A stretch of 55,438 bases of DNA, taken from the NCBI GenBank assembly GCA_947594855.1, contig CANQEL010000015.1, forward strand, positions 1 through 55,438, given 5' to 3'. The notes below the pieces were generated by a model. The model was not told the DNA's origin. It was given only the letters and a program-made list of their open reading frames with translations, and searched no databases. Below, piece after piece: positions 17,721-27,195 of the stretch. Source of the stretch: an uncultured Lachnospiraceae bacterium (GTDB lineage Bacteria; Bacillota; Clostridia; Lachnospirales; Lachnospiraceae). Each line of letters begins with the position of its first letter. The first letter of the stretch is position 1. A program made the position numbers and the translations under genes.

Positions 17721-18515
17721 TTATTTATTCTGGAATGGAACTACTTTAAGTTTCTTTGACTTATCCTTTTCAAGGAAATTACCCATTCCTGCTTTCTGGT
17801 CTTCTGTTTCAAAACAATCTCCAAAAAGTTTTTCTTCAATAACAATAGCTGCATCCATATCAACCTGAAGTCCTTCATTCATTGCCTTCTTACAGTTACG
17901 TACAGCAATCGGCGCCTGGCTTGCGATGCCTGCTGCCATCTTTTCGGCAGCTGCCATAAGCTCCTCTGTGTTTTCGTATACTGCATTTACAAGGCCAATC
18001 CTGTATGCTTCGTCAGATTTGATATTTCTTCCGCCGTATACCATTTCTTTTGCCTTGCCTACACCTACTATACGGGCAAGTCTCTGGGTTCCGCCAAATC
18101 CCGGAGTAATTCCAAGACCTACTTCAGGCTGACCGAATACTGCATTGGCTGAACATATTCTTATATCACAGCTCATTGCAAGCTCATTACCGCCGCCAAG
18201 CGCAAATCCGTTAACTGCAGCAATTACAGGAACCGGGAAAGTTTCAATCTTACGGAAAATATCATTTCCGTATTTACCGAACTTTTCTCCCTCTGCTTTA
18301 GTCATTGTACTCATTGCACCAATATCTGCGCCTGCAACAAATGATTTCTCACCTGCGCCGGTAACAATTACACAGCGCACGGCATCTGTATCAATCTTAT
18401 CAAATGTATCATTAAGATCCTTAAGCACCTCTTCATTAAGTGCATTAAGCGCTTCAGGCCGATTGATAGTTACTTTTGCAACGTATCCGTTTACTTCATA
18501 ATTAACATATCCCAT
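17721..18515 (-). CDS. crt: Crotonase (3-hydroxybutyryl-CoA dehydratase)
   Basis: The 264-residue enoyl-CoA hydratase family protein has the oxyanion-hole segments SFVAGADIGAM and FALGGGNELAMSCD and the catalytic FGQPEVGLGITPGFGG segment. It dehydrates 3-hydroxybutyryl-CoA to crotonyl-CoA. AAGGAG is about 13 bases from the ATG, a rather long spacing. It is 20 bases after thl. Confidence 0.94.
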   Translation of the reverse strand: MGYVNYEVNGYVAKVTINRPEALNALNEEVLKDLNDTFDKIDTDAVRCVIVTGAGEKSFVAGADIGAMSTMTKAEGEKFGKYGNDIFRKIETFPVPVIAAVNGFALGGGNELAMSCDIRICSANAVFGQPEVGLGITPGFGGTQRLARIVGVGKAKEMVYGGRNIKSDEAYRIGLVNAVYENTEELMAAAEKMAAGIASQAPIAVRNCKKAMNEGLQVDMDAAIVIEEKLFGDCFETEDQKAGMGNFLEKDKSKKLKVVPFQNK

Positions 18516-18535
18516 GAATCCAATACTCTCCTTTA

Positions 18536-19735
18536 TTAATACTTCTCAACAACTGTAGCACAGCCCATTCCGCCGCCGATACAAAGAGTTGCAAGACCTC
18601 TCTTGTAGTTATCGTTCTTTGCCATCTCATGAAGCAGTGTAACAAGAATACGGCATCCTGAAGCTCCAACCGGATGTCCAAGCGCAATTGCACCGCCGTT
18701 AGGATTGAGTTTTGTAAGGTCGAATCCAAGCTCTTTTCCTACTGCAACCGACTGTGCAGCAAATGCTTCATTTGCTTCATATACATCAAAATCATCAATA
18801 GTAAGACCGGTCTTTTCCATAACCTTCTTAGTAGCTGCAACAGGTCCTATACCCATAATCTTAGGATCTACTCCGCCAAGAGCTCCGGCTACCCATGTTG
18901 CCATAGGAGTTACTCCAAGTTCCTTAGCTTTCTCTTCTGACATTACTATAACTGCTGCTGCTCCGTCATTAATACCTGATGAGTTACCTGCCGTAACCAT
19001 TTTACCTGCCGAACCGTCTGCCGATTTGAATGCAGGGCGGAGTTTTGCAAGTCCTTCCATACTTGAATTAGGACGTGGTCCTTCATCAGTATCAAATATA
19101 ATTGTCTGCTTCTTCTGCTTAACTTCAACAGGAACTATCTCATCTTTAAATGCTCCTGTCTCAATTGCTTTACATGCTTTCTGCTGGCTTGCAAGTGAAA
19201 ACTCGTCAAGCTCTTCACGTGTAAGTCCCCACTGCTCACATATATTCTCTGCCGTTGTTCCCATATGATACCCATTAAATGCATCCCATAATGCGTCGTT
19301 AACCATTGTGTCAACTAATGTTCCGTTGTTCATTCTGTATCCGAAACGTGCCTGAGGAAGTGCAAACGGAGCCATTGACATATTTTCCATACCGCCGGCA
19401 ACTACAACGTCTGCATCGCCTGCAACAATCATCTGAGCTGCCATATTAACGCAATTAAGTCCGGAACCGCATACTACGTTAGCTGTTACAGCCGGTACCT
19501 CTACAGGAAGCCCTGCTTTAATTGATGCCTGACGTGCAACATTCTGTCCAAGACCTGCCTGGATAACGCATCCCATGTATACATGGTCTACATCTTCCGG
19601 CTTAACGCCCGCTCTGTTCAGAGCTTCTTTGATTACTATAGCACCAAGCTCTGTTGCAGGAGTAGTGCTTAAAGCGCCTCCCATTGTTCCGATAGCTGTA
19701 CGACAAGCTCCGGCTAAAACTACTTTCTTTGACAT
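18536..19735 (-). CDS. thl: Acetyl-CoA acetyltransferase (thiolase)
   Basis: The 399-residue thiolase condenses two acetyl-CoA to acetoacetyl-CoA, the first step to butyrate. The acyl-accepting Cys89 lies in VVCGSGLNC, the catalytic [10 protein letters not shown] and the C-terminal LCIGGGMGC motif are intact. The open frame extends further upstream into coaD, but AAGGAGG nine bases before ATG 19735 sets the start and the family length agrees. Only 34 bases separate it from coaD. Confidence 0.95.
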   Translation of the reverse strand: MSKKVVLAGACRTAIGTMGGALSTTPATELGAIVIKEALNRAGVKPEDVDHVYMGCVIQAGLGQNVARQASIKAGLPVEVPAVTANVVCGSGLNCVNMAAQMIVAGDADVVVAGGMENMSMAPFALPQARFGYRMNNGTLVDTMVNDALWDAFNGYHMGTTAENICEQWGLTREELDEFSLASQQKACKAIETGAFKDEIVPVEVKQKKQTIIFDTDEGPRPNSSMEGLAKLRPAFKSADGSAGKMVTAGNSSGINDGAAAVIVMSEEKAKELGVTPMATWVAGALGGVDPKIMGIGPVAATKKVMEKTGLTIDDFDVYEANEAFAAQSVAVGKELGFDLTKLNPNGGAIALGHPVGASGCRILVTLLHEMAKNDNYKRGLATLCIGGGMGCATVVEKY

Positions 19736-19769
19736 AAAATGTTCCTCCTTATAAAAATATAAATTAAAT

Positions 19770-20255
19770 TTATTTGTTATTATTAAATTTCTCTTTAAGC
19801 TTAATTGCGACATTTTCCGGCACAAGTTTACTTATATCCGCGCCATAATACGCAATTTCCTTAACTATAGTAGAACTTAAAAACGCATATTCAAGGCTGG
19901 TTGTAAGAAACAACGTGTCTATATCACTGTCAATACTGTGGTTTGTCTGTGCGAGCTGCATCTCATTTTCAAAATCCGTAACAGCCCGAAGCCCTCTTAT
20001 AATAACTGAAGCCCCGTGATTCTTTGCAAAACTGACCGTAAGGCCTTCAAACGCTTCAACCTTCACATTAGGTATATCCCCTACGGCTTCAGAAAGCATA
20101 CAACAGCGTTCCTCCATTGAGAACATAGGATTTTTCTCACTGTTTACAAGGACTCCTATAATAAGTTCGTCAACAACTCTGGCAGCTCTTCTGATAATAT
20201 CCACATGCCCGCATGTTACGGGATCAAAACTTCCCGGATATACCGCTTTAACCAT
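19770..20255 (-). CDS. coaD: Phosphopantetheine adenylyltransferase
   Basis: The 161-residue product begins [20 protein letters not shown], containing the nucleotidyltransferase TxGH motif, and has the typical [19 protein letters not shown] segment. It makes dephospho-CoA from phosphopantetheine and ATP. CAGGAGG is upstream. It stands first in what looks like the butyrate operon, directly ahead of thl with no terminator seen between them, so CoA supply and the CoA-dependent pathway may be expressed together. Confidence 0.95.
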   Translation of the reverse strand: MVKAVYPGSFDPVTCGHVDIIRRAARVVDELIIGVLVNSEKNPMFSMEERCCMLSEAVGDIPNVKVEAFEGLTVSFAKNHGASVIIRGLRAVTDFENEMQLAQTNHSIDSDIDTLFLTTSLEYAFLSSTIVKEIAYYGADISKLVPENVAIKLKEKFNNNK

Positions 20256-20287
20256 AGTAAACCTCCTGATAACCTCTTCACAATGAC

Positions 20288-20316
20288 ATAATACAACATT
20301 GTCAAAATTTTATCAA
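20288..20316 (-). promoter_or_regulatory. Promoter of coaD and the butyrate operon
   Basis: On the minus strand TTGATA and TATTAT are separated by exactly 17 bases, about 33 bases before the coaD start. I see no other good promoter before thl. Confidence 0.65.
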
Positions 20317-20451
20317 TCTTTTTTTTAATAAAAAGCCAATACTGCTTTTGTTACATGCTAAAACAGCTTGACCATCATACTAAGCAATGCTAAAATAACA
20401 ACCAGTTAAACGTATTATATTACAATTCGGTTTAAATAACAATAGCAAATC

Positions 20452-20481
20452 TTGACTTTATACCGACTTTACAAAGATTAT
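20452..20481 (+). promoter_or_regulatory. Promoter of the CoA-transferase gene
   Basis: TTGACT and GATTAT are 18 bases apart, about 30 bases before the start. The rest of the 258-base divergent region (20256-20513) is AT-rich, with two similar ATGCTAAAA segments near 20357 and 20389 and nothing else I can name. Confidence 0.5.
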
Positions 20482-20513
20482 GCATGTTACCGAATTATTA
20501 ATCAGGAGGTTAT

Positions 20514-21857
20514 ATGGATTATCAGAAAATTTATAAAGACAAACTTGTTACCGCAGAAACTGCAGCTATGGCTGTAAAAGACGGAGACTGGGTTGATTAC
20601 GGCTGGACCGCGGCCACACCCGTTGCTATTGATAAGGCGCTCGCAAAGCGTATGCCGTCTCTTACCGGAGTCCATTTAAGAGGCGGAATTCTTATGTGGG
20701 TTCCTGAAATATTCAAAATCGACAACCCTGCCGAACATTTTGAATGGAATTCCTGGCATATGGGAGGAATTGAAAGAAAGGCTGCCGCTCAGGGATTTGC
20801 ATACTATGCTCCAATCAGGTACTCAGAGCTTCCGAGATATTACCGTGACTCTGCCACACCGGGCGACGTTGCTTATTTCCAGGTTGCACCAATGGATGAA
20901 CACGGCTACTTTAATTTTGGTCCGAGCGCATCGCATATGACCGCGGTATGTGAAACTACGAAAACTGTTGTTGTGGAAGTCAACCAGAATATGCCAAGAT
21001 GCCTTGGCGGTATGGAACACTGTATACATATATCACAGGTTGATATGATTGTAGAGGGAGATAACCCCGATATCGCAGAGCTTTCTTCCGGCGGTCCTGC
21101 TACTGAAGTTGATGAAACTGTTGCAAAGCTTATTGTAAACGAAATACCTGACGGAGCATGCCTGCAGCTTGGAATCGGAGGCATGCCTAACGCCGTGGGT
21201 TCACTTATTGCAGAGTCAGACCTTAAAGATCTCGGAGTACATACCGAAATGTATGTTGATGCTTTTGTGGATATCTCAAACGCAGGAAAGATTACCGGCG
21301 CCAGAAAAAATATCGACCGTTTCAGGCAGACTTACGCATTTGCCGCCGGTACTAAAAAGCTTTATGATTTCCTCGACAATAACCCGGAATGTATGAGTGC
21401 CTCTGTAAGTTATACCAACGATATACGCCAGATATCAGCGCTTGACAACTTTATTTCCATAAATAACACAGTAGATATAGACCTCTTCGGTCAGGTTAAT
21501 GCGGAATCTGCCGGCACAAGAAATATAAGCGGCGCAGGCGGACAGCTCGACTTTGTTCTTGGCGCATATCTTTCAAACGGCGGAAAAAGTTTTATATGCT
21601 GCTCATCCACATTTACATCAAAAGACGGCGTAACACACTCCAGAATCAGGCCGACACTTGCCGAAGGTTCAATAGTAACTGATACAAGAGCCAATATACA
21701 CTACTTTGTTACAGAGTATGGCCTTGTGAATTTAAAGGGTCTTTCAACCTGGCAGAAATGTGAAGCGATTATATCCGTTGCACATCCTGATTTCAGGGAT
21801 GAACTTATAAAATCAGCAGAAAAAATGAATATCTGGAGACGAAGCAATAAAAAATAA
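20514..21857 (+). CDS. but: Butyryl-CoA:acetate CoA-transferase
   Basis: The 447-residue class I CoA-transferase moves CoA from butyryl-CoA to acetate, releasing butyrate and regenerating acetyl-CoA. The glutamate that forms the CoA thioester is Glu245 in [10 protein letters not shown]. The [18 protein letters not shown] segment resembles butyrate-producer enzymes more closely than 4-hydroxybutyrate transferases, though the two families are close. CAGGAGG sits six bases upstream. It is divergent from the operon that makes its substrate and has its own promoter. Confidence 0.87.
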   Translation: MDYQKIYKDKLVTAETAAMAVKDGDWVDYGWTAATPVAIDKALAKRMPSLTGVHLRGGILMWVPEIFKIDNPAEHFEWNSWHMGGIERKAAAQGFAYYAPIRYSELPRYYRDSATPGDVAYFQVAPMDEHGYFNFGPSASHMTAVCETTKTVVVEVNQNMPRCLGGMEHCIHISQVDMIVEGDNPDIAELSSGGPATEVDETVAKLIVNEIPDGACLQLGIGGMPNAVGSLIAESDLKDLGVHTEMYVDAFVDISNAGKITGARKNIDRFRQTYAFAAGTKKLYDFLDNNPECMSASVSYTNDIRQISALDNFISINNTVDIDLFGQVNAESAGTRNISGAGGQLDFVLGAYLSNGGKSFICCSSTFTSKDGVTHSRIRPTLAEGSIVTDTRANIHYFVTEYGLVNLKGLSTWQKCEAIISVAHPDFRDELIKSAEKMNIWRRSNKK

Positions 21858-21947
21858 ATTTTCTATATATATTATTGATTTTTAATTATACAGGAATTAT
21901 AATTAATAACATGATATATAATGATAAAAGAAGGGAGTACGGAATAT

Positions 21948-22241
21948 ATGAAAAAACTTATGAAATTCTTTGTAGGTCTTGCATCCATTGGTGCCACTGT
22001 TGCCGGGGCGTATTATGTAGTAAAAAAATTCCTGTTGAAAGATTCACATGACGATTTTGATGATGATTTTGATGATGACTTCGACGAAGATTTTGACGAC
22101 GATATTTTCAATGATTCTGACGAAGATGAAGAAAAAGATGTCGTACCTGTCAAAATGGAGGAATCAGGCGCAGACGAATCTGAAGATGCTAACGAACCTG
22201 AAGAACCTGAAGAATCCGAGGAAACAGATAAAGCCGAATAA
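21948..22241 (+). CDS. Small membrane-anchored protein with a very acidic tail
   Basis: The 97-residue product has one N-terminal membrane segment (FFVGLASIGATVAGAYYVV), a short basic patch KKFLLK, then a run of Asp/Phe repeats (DDFDDDFDDDFDEDFDDD) and a Glu/Pro-rich end. The basic patch suggests the acidic tail is cytoplasmic. GAAGGGAG ten bases before ATG 21948 is better than the upstream ATG at 21921. No family is recognised. It may bind cations or basic proteins at the membrane (inference). It stands alone between the CoA-transferase gene and pfkA. Confidence 0.7.
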   Translation: MKKLMKFFVGLASIGATVAGAYYVVKKFLLKDSHDDFDDDFDDDFDEDFDDDIFNDSDEDEEKDVVPVKMEESGADESEDANEPEEPEESEETDKAE

Positions 22242-22273
22242 AGTTTCCCTATTCGGGTGATAAGTTTATATTC

Positions 22274-22317
22274 AAAATGCAGGCTCTCCATCAAATGGAT
22301 TGCCTGCATTTTTTTAT
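22274..22317 (+). terminator. Rho-independent terminator after the acidic protein gene
   Basis: AAATGCAGGC pairs with GCCTGCATTT and is followed by TTTTT. It lies before the convergent pfkA stop. Confidence 0.8.
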
Positions 22318-22318
22318 T

Positions 22319-23296
22319 TTACCTTGAAAGTTTATGTATCAGCCTGTCAAGATTAGGGTCTATGGTTTTCTGCATTGCCATTGCTTCTGATATTGAATAG
22401 TCGGTAAACTGTCCGTGCCTGTATGCTACCACGCGGCTTGTCTGTCCCTGGTCAAGAAGGTCTACCGCCCTTGAACCAAGTGCCGATGCATATACCCTGT
22501 CGCGGCATGTAGGGCTTCCGCCTCTCTGTATATGGCCTATAACAGTTGCCCTTGTTTCAATACCTGTCTCTCTTTCAATTGTTTTTGCTATTTCAAACGA
22601 ATCTCCTATACCTTCAGCATTTACAATAATATGATGTTTCTTTCCAATTTTATGTTTGCTCTTTACCTTTTCAATAAGCTTATCAAGCTCGCCTTCATTA
22701 TAAGTTTCAGGCAGAAGCACATACTCGGAACCGTTTGCAATTGCACACCACAATGCAATATGGCCTGCAGTACGCCCCATTACTTCTATAACATTGCATC
22801 GTTCATGCGAGCCCGCGGTGTCTCTTAATTTATCGGCAGCCTCCATTGCCGTATTTACTGCGGTGTCAAATCCTACCGTATATTCGGTACAGGCTATATC
22901 AAGGTCGATTGTACCCGGAACCGCTATTGTCCTTATACCCTGTTCGGCAAGTTTTTCAGCCCCTCTGAAAGAGCCGTCACCGCCAATAACGACTACGCCG
23001 TCAATACCATATTTTCTGCATATCTCAGCGCCCTTAATCTGTCCTTCTTCTGTTTTGAATTCTTCGCACCTTGATGTGTATAATATAGTTCCGCCTCTTG
23101 AAATGATATCAGATACGCTCATTGCATCCATATCAATAAATTCTTCCTCAAGAAGCCCTGTAAATCCCCTCATTATTCCCTTTACCTTATGGCCGAGATC
23201 CGTAGCGGTTCTGACAACGGCCCTTATTGCCGCATTCATTCCCGGTGCATCACCGCCGCTTGTAAGTACTCCGATAGTTTGTTGTTTGTGACTCAT
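22319..23296 (-). CDS. pfkA: ATP-dependent 6-phosphofructokinase
   Basis: The 325-residue enzyme phosphorylates fructose 6-phosphate. GVLTSGGDAPGMNAAIR and GGDGSFRGA fit the ATP-dependent type (Gly after the first GGD). The catalytic segment reads PGTIDLDI instead of the usual PGTIDNDI: both Asp are kept but the Asn is Leu, which is unusual. Of two nearby ATGs, the second (23296) has GGAGG eight bases upstream while the first is too close. It follows dnaE by about 20 bases, in the same apparent operon. Confidence 0.94.
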   Translation of the reverse strand: MSHKQQTIGVLTSGGDAPGMNAAIRAVVRTATDLGHKVKGIMRGFTGLLEEEFIDMDAMSVSDIISRGGTILYTSRCEEFKTEEGQIKGAEICRKYGIDGVVVIGGDGSFRGAEKLAEQGIRTIAVPGTIDLDIACTEYTVGFDTAVNTAMEAADKLRDTAGSHERCNVIEVMGRTAGHIALWCAIANGSEYVLLPETYNEGELDKLIEKVKSKHKIGKKHHIIVNAEGIGDSFEIAKTIERETGIETRATVIGHIQRGGSPTCRDRVYASALGSRAVDLLDQGQTSRVVAYRHGQFTDYSISEAMAMQKTIDPNLDRLIHKLSR

Positions 23297-23315
23297 ATAC
23301 ATTACCTCCTGATTT

Positions 23316-26300
23316 TTATTCTATTTTCTTTTCTACCACCTGAATATTGTCCGTACCAAAACGTGCCCTCAATGCGCTTACCAACTCACTGTCAGCACAT
23401 ACGCCCATACTCATCGGCAGATGTTTTACCTGTTTTTCCTTCTCAAGATATATGCTTATTCTGTCTGTTCCATCGCTTTCATCTGTTATTGCCTTTATAT
23501 CAGGCTCTCCTTTAAGATAATCAGCCTTATTCTGAAATCTTATCCACAGATGCCTTGGAAGCATATCAAACGGTATTATCCTGCTGCATATTACCTTGCC
23601 TGCCCTGTCTTCTTCTACTGTTGCGCGTCCGGAAACAAATACCTTTGCATCCAAATCAATATACTTTTTATATTTCTCAAAATCTTTCGGAAATACAATA
23701 ACCTCTACACTGCCATACAAATCCTCAATTGTTATAAATGCCATAAGACTATTGGTTTTAGTTGTCTTTACCGTCTTATCAGTAATCATACCGCCAATGA
23801 CGACGTTTGTCATATCTTTTATAACCGTTTCACCTGTCTCTTCATCTATAAGAAAATCGGCTGTTGTATTTGTTATATTCTGATGCCATGTACTCTCATA
23901 CTTTTCAAGCGGATGACCGCTTATATATATTCCCAGCACTTCTTTTTCATAAGCTAAAAGCTCTTCCTTATCAAATTCCTCTACATCAGGATACTTTACT
24001 TCAAATGTTACTGCTTCAGAAGGCGCGGCAAACTCAAAAAGATTCATCTGCCCCATAGTATTAGTCTTTCTGTCATTGTTGGCATCATCAATAATCTGCG
24101 CATATATCATCATTTTCTGACGCCTGTTTCCATAAAGGTCATCCATTGCCCCGGCTTTTATCAGATTTTCAACTGCCCTTTTATTTACTTCAGTACCTGA
24201 AAGCCTTTTTATGAAATCAGCCAAATCTTTATAAACGCCGTTCTTCCGTTCCCTTACCACCGCATCTATTACAGGCTTTCCTATACTCTTTATGGCTGAC
24301 ATTCCATAACGTATTCCCTTTTCACCTGTTGAAAAATCTCCAAACCCTTCATTAATGCTTGGAGGAAGTATGTCAATTCCAAGCTGTCTCAGGTGCAGCG
24401 TATACTCTGCAATCTTATCTGTCCTTCCCATAACCGAAGTCATTAACGCCGCCATAAATTCTATTGGAAAATAGCATTTAAGATATGCCGTTCTATACGA
24501 TACAACTGCATATGCAGCCGCATGTGATTTATTAAAGGCATAACTTGCGAAGTCTGTCATCTCATCAAATATATGCATTGCAACCTTTTCATCTATTCCG
24601 TTTGCAATACATCCCTTTACATCCTCTTTTTGATTGCCATAGACAAAATTCTTTCTTTCCTTTTCCATTACTGAAGCTTTTTTCTTAGACATTGCACGCC
24701 TTACCAAATCGCTTCTGCCATAACTGTATCCTGCAAGCTCGCGCACTATCTGCATTACCTGCTCCTGATATACTATACACCCATATGTCGGTGAAAGTAT
24801 AGGTTCAAGTTCTTTACATTCATATATGATAGGCGAACCGCTGTTTTTTCCTTTTACATACTGTGGTATGAAATCCATCGGTCCCGGTCTGTAAAGCGAT
24901 ATGCCGGCAATGATATCCTCAAGGTTTTTCGGTTCAAGCTCTTTCATAAAGTTTTTCATACCCGCACTTTCAAGCTGGAATATTCCTTCACAATGTCCGG
25001 AGCCGATAAGCCCGTATACTTCCTCATCATCATAATCTATGTCCGATACAGAAAATGAATTACCGCATTTTTCCATAATCTTTCCGGCTTTTCCGGTTCT
25101 GATATGTTTATACCCCTGACTGTATCCGTAATTTATAAGGTCAATGGCAGACTGTATAACCGTAAGTGTCCTAAGCCCCAGAAAATCCATTTTTAAAAGC
25201 CCCAGCTCTTCAAGCGTTGTCATTGTATACTGGGTAGTTATTGTTCCGTCTGCCGCTTTAAGAAGCGGTACATATTCTATTACCGGCGCATTACTGATAA
25301 CTACACCTGCCGCATGCATTGATGTGTGCCTCGGAAGTCCTTCAAGCCTCTTTGACATATCTATAAGATATCTGCACTGCTCATCCGAGGCATACGCCTG
25401 CGAGAGCTCAGGATTCTTTTTAAGCGCAGAATCTATAGTCACTCCAAGTTCATTCGGTATCATTTTTGCAATCGTATCAACATAAGAATAGCTTAAATCA
25501 AGCGCACGGCCGACATCCCTTATCGCATTTCTTGCCTTTAAGGTACCAAACGTTACTATCTGTACTACCCTGTCTTTTCCGTATTTTTCCACAACATAAT
25601 CTATAACCTCCTGCCTTCTTTCAAAGCAGAAATCTATATCTATATCAGGCATTGTTACACGTTCTGGGTTAAGGAACCTTTCAAACAGAAGATTATATCT
25701 TATCGGGTCTATATCAGTTATATTAAGCGAATATGCGACTATGCTTCCTGCAGCCGAGCCTCTTCCGGGTCCCACCGATATGCCATGGTCCTTTGCATAC
25801 TTTATAAAATCCCACACAATAAGGAAATAATCTACAAAGCCCATATCTTTTATTACCGACAGCTCATACTTCAACCTGTCCATATGTATATCCGCTTCTT
25901 TGCCGTATCTGTCTTTTATTCCTTCCATACACAGTTTTTCGAGATAATCATAAGCCCCATATCCGGAAGGGACATCATATCTTGGAAGCTTGTAATTACC
26001 GAATTCAATAGTTACATTACATCTGTCTGCAATCACCGTCGTATTATCTATGGCTTCTTTTGCATATGGAAAAAGCTCCCTCATTTCCTCTTCCGATTTG
26101 AGATAATATTGTCCTCCTTCATACCTCATACGGTTTTCATCATTCACTTTTTTCTGTGTCTGGATACACAAAAGTATATCATGCGCCTCTGCATCACTTG
26201 CATTAATATAATGAATATCATTGGTTGCCACAAGCGGGATACCCGTTTCATCATGCAGCTTCATAATCCCCTGGTTTACATTAGCCTGTTCTGCAAGCCC

Positions 26301-26834
26301 ATGATCCTGAAGTTCCAAAAAGAAATTGTTTTCACCAAATATATCCCTGAGCCTGTATGCTTCCTTTTTTGCCTCTTCATAAAAACCAAGTCTCAGATTG
26401 ACTGCTACTGCACCTGCAAGACATGCACTTAATGCAATTATGCCTTCATGATATTCTTCAAGCACCTCATAATCTATACGCGGCTTATAGTAAAAGCCCT
26501 CTACAAAACCCTTTGATACAATTTTCATCAGATTACTGTACCCGGTATTATTTTCTGCCAGGAGTACAAGATGGTGATATCTCTCATCATGTCCTGCCCC
26601 TTCTCTGTCAAATCGCGAACCCGGCGCAACATATACTTCACACCCTATTACCGGTTTTATTCCTGCTGCATGAGCCGCTTTATAAAAATCTATAACGCCA
26701 TACATGACGCCGTGGTCAGTTATGGCAATACTATCCATTCCAAGTTCTTTTGCCCTGTGTACAAGTTCTTCTATCTTACTTGAGCCGTCTAACAGACTGT
26801 ATTCCGTATGCACGTGCAGATGCACAAATCCCAT
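23316..26834 (-). CDS. dnaE: DNA polymerase III alpha subunit
   Basis: The 1172-residue replicative-type polymerase has an N-terminal PHP domain (HLHVHTEYSLLDG, ITDHGVMYG), the palm with catalytic MPDIDIDF, a helix-hairpin-helix region, and a C-terminal OB fold (NVVIGGMITDKTVKTTK). Length fits DnaE1. The ATG at 26834 has AGGAGG at eight bases; the upstream GTG overlaps that site. A separate PolC would be expected elsewhere. It leads to pfkA downstream. Confidence 0.96.
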   Translation of the reverse strand: MGFVHLHVHTEYSLLDGSSKIEELVHRAKELGMDSIAITDHGVMYGVIDFYKAAHAAGIKPVIGCEVYVAPGSRFDREGAGHDERYHHLVLLAENNTGYSNLMKIVSKGFVEGFYYKPRIDYEVLEEYHEGIIALSACLAGAVAVNLRLGFYEEAKKEAYRLRDIFGENNFFLELQDHGLAEQANVNQGIMKLHDETGIPLVATNDIHYINASDAEAHDILLCIQTQKKVNDENRMRYEGGQYYLKSEEEMRELFPYAKEAIDNTTVIADRCNVTIEFGNYKLPRYDVPSGYGAYDYLEKLCMEGIKDRYGKEADIHMDRLKYELSVIKDMGFVDYFLIVWDFIKYAKDHGISVGPGRGSAAGSIVAYSLNITDIDPIRYNLLFERFLNPERVTMPDIDIDFCFERRQEVIDYVVEKYGKDRVVQIVTFGTLKARNAIRDVGRALDLSYSYVDTIAKMIPNELGVTIDSALKKNPELSQAYASDEQCRYLIDMSKRLEGLPRHTSMHAAGVVISNAPVIEYVPLLKAADGTITTQYTMTTLEELGLLKMDFLGLRTLTVIQSAIDLINYGYSQGYKHIRTGKAGKIMEKCGNSFSVSDIDYDDEEVYGLIGSGHCEGIFQLESAGMKNFMKELEPKNLEDIIAGISLYRPGPMDFIPQYVKGKNSGSPIIYECKELEPILSPTYGCIVYQEQVMQIVRELAGYSYGRSDLVRRAMSKKKASVMEKERKNFVYGNQKEDVKGCIANGIDEKVAMHIFDEMTDFASYAFNKSHAAAYAVVSYRTAYLKCYFPIEFMAALMTSVMGRTDKIAEYTLHLRQLGIDILPPSINEGFGDFSTGEKGIRYGMSAIKSIGKPVIDAVVRERKNGVYKDLADFIKRLSGTEVNKRAVENLIKAGAMDDLYGNRRQKMMIYAQIIDDANNDRKTNTMGQMNLFEFAAPSEAVTFEVKYPDVEEFDKEELLAYEKEVLGIYISGHPLEKYESTWHQNITNTTADFLIDEETGETVIKDMTNVVIGGMITDKTVKTTKTNSLMAFITIEDLYGSVEVIVFPKDFEKYKKYIDLDAKVFVSGRATVEEDRAGKVICSRIIPFDMLPRHLWIRFQNKADYLKGEPDIKAITDESDGTDRISIYLEKEKQVKHLPMSMGVCADSELVSALRARFGTDNIQVVEKKIE

Positions 26835-26855
26835 CTTTTCCACCTCCTACTGCAC

Positions 26856-26885
26856 AGTATACCACAAAAAAGAGGAAGCTGTCTA
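26856..26885 (-). promoter_or_regulatory. Promoter of dnaE-pfkA overlapping the upstream terminator
   Basis: On the minus strand TAGACA and TATACT are 18 bases apart, 22 bases before the dnaE start. The -35 falls inside the terminator hairpin of the hprK operon. Confidence 0.5.
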
Positions 26886-26913
26886 AACCTTACACAGTTT
26901 TTACAGCTTCTCT
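26865..26913 (-). terminator. Rho-independent terminator after the crh gene
   Basis: On the minus strand AGAGAAGCTGT pairs with ACAGCTTCCTCT, followed by TTTTTT, 28 bases after the crh stop. Confidence 0.8.
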
Positions 26914-26940
26914 GCCAATTTTAATATTTAATTAATATTG

Positions 26941-27195
26941 TTACTTACTGCTCAGATATTTTTCAATATCATTTACAGCTGTAGTTTCATCTATGCCGTC
27001 TGCATAAACTGTAACCATTTCCCCTGGGAAAATTCCCAGTGACATCATACCAATAATGCTTTTTGCATTTACTTTCTTATTATCATATTCAACATCAATA
27101 TGACATTCATACTTGCTTGCCACCTGTACAAGTACTGCTTCAGGCCTAACGTTGCGGCTTTCCTCAATGCTTACATTGATTGTTCTTGATATCAT
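26941..27195 (-). CDS. crh: Crh-like HPr protein lacking the PTS histidine
   Basis: The 84-residue HPr-fold protein aligns without gaps to HPr. The residue at position 15, His in PTS HPr, is Asn (ESRNVRPEA), while Ser46 in AKSIIGMMSLGI is kept. It therefore cannot carry phosphohistidine but should be a substrate of HprK at Ser46, like Bacillus Crh, which acts as a corepressor of CcpA. Its start has AAAGGAGG and lies inside the end of whiA, a 32-base overlap. The whiA-crh order matches Bacillus, and hprK is in the same operon. Confidence 0.87.
   Translation of the reverse strand: MISRTINVSIEESRNVRPEAVLVQVASKYECHIDVEYDNKKVNAKSIIGMMSLGIFPGEMVTVYADGIDETTAVNDIEKYLSSK

Noticed and set aside
19736-19825. 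Thirty-codon N-terminal extension of thiolase
   Set aside because: It runs into coaD, and the ribosome binding site and family length place the start at 19735.
22013-22309. Minus-strand Ser-rich open frame opposite the acidic protein
   Set aside because: It is the complement of Asp/Glu codons and lacks a ribosome binding site.
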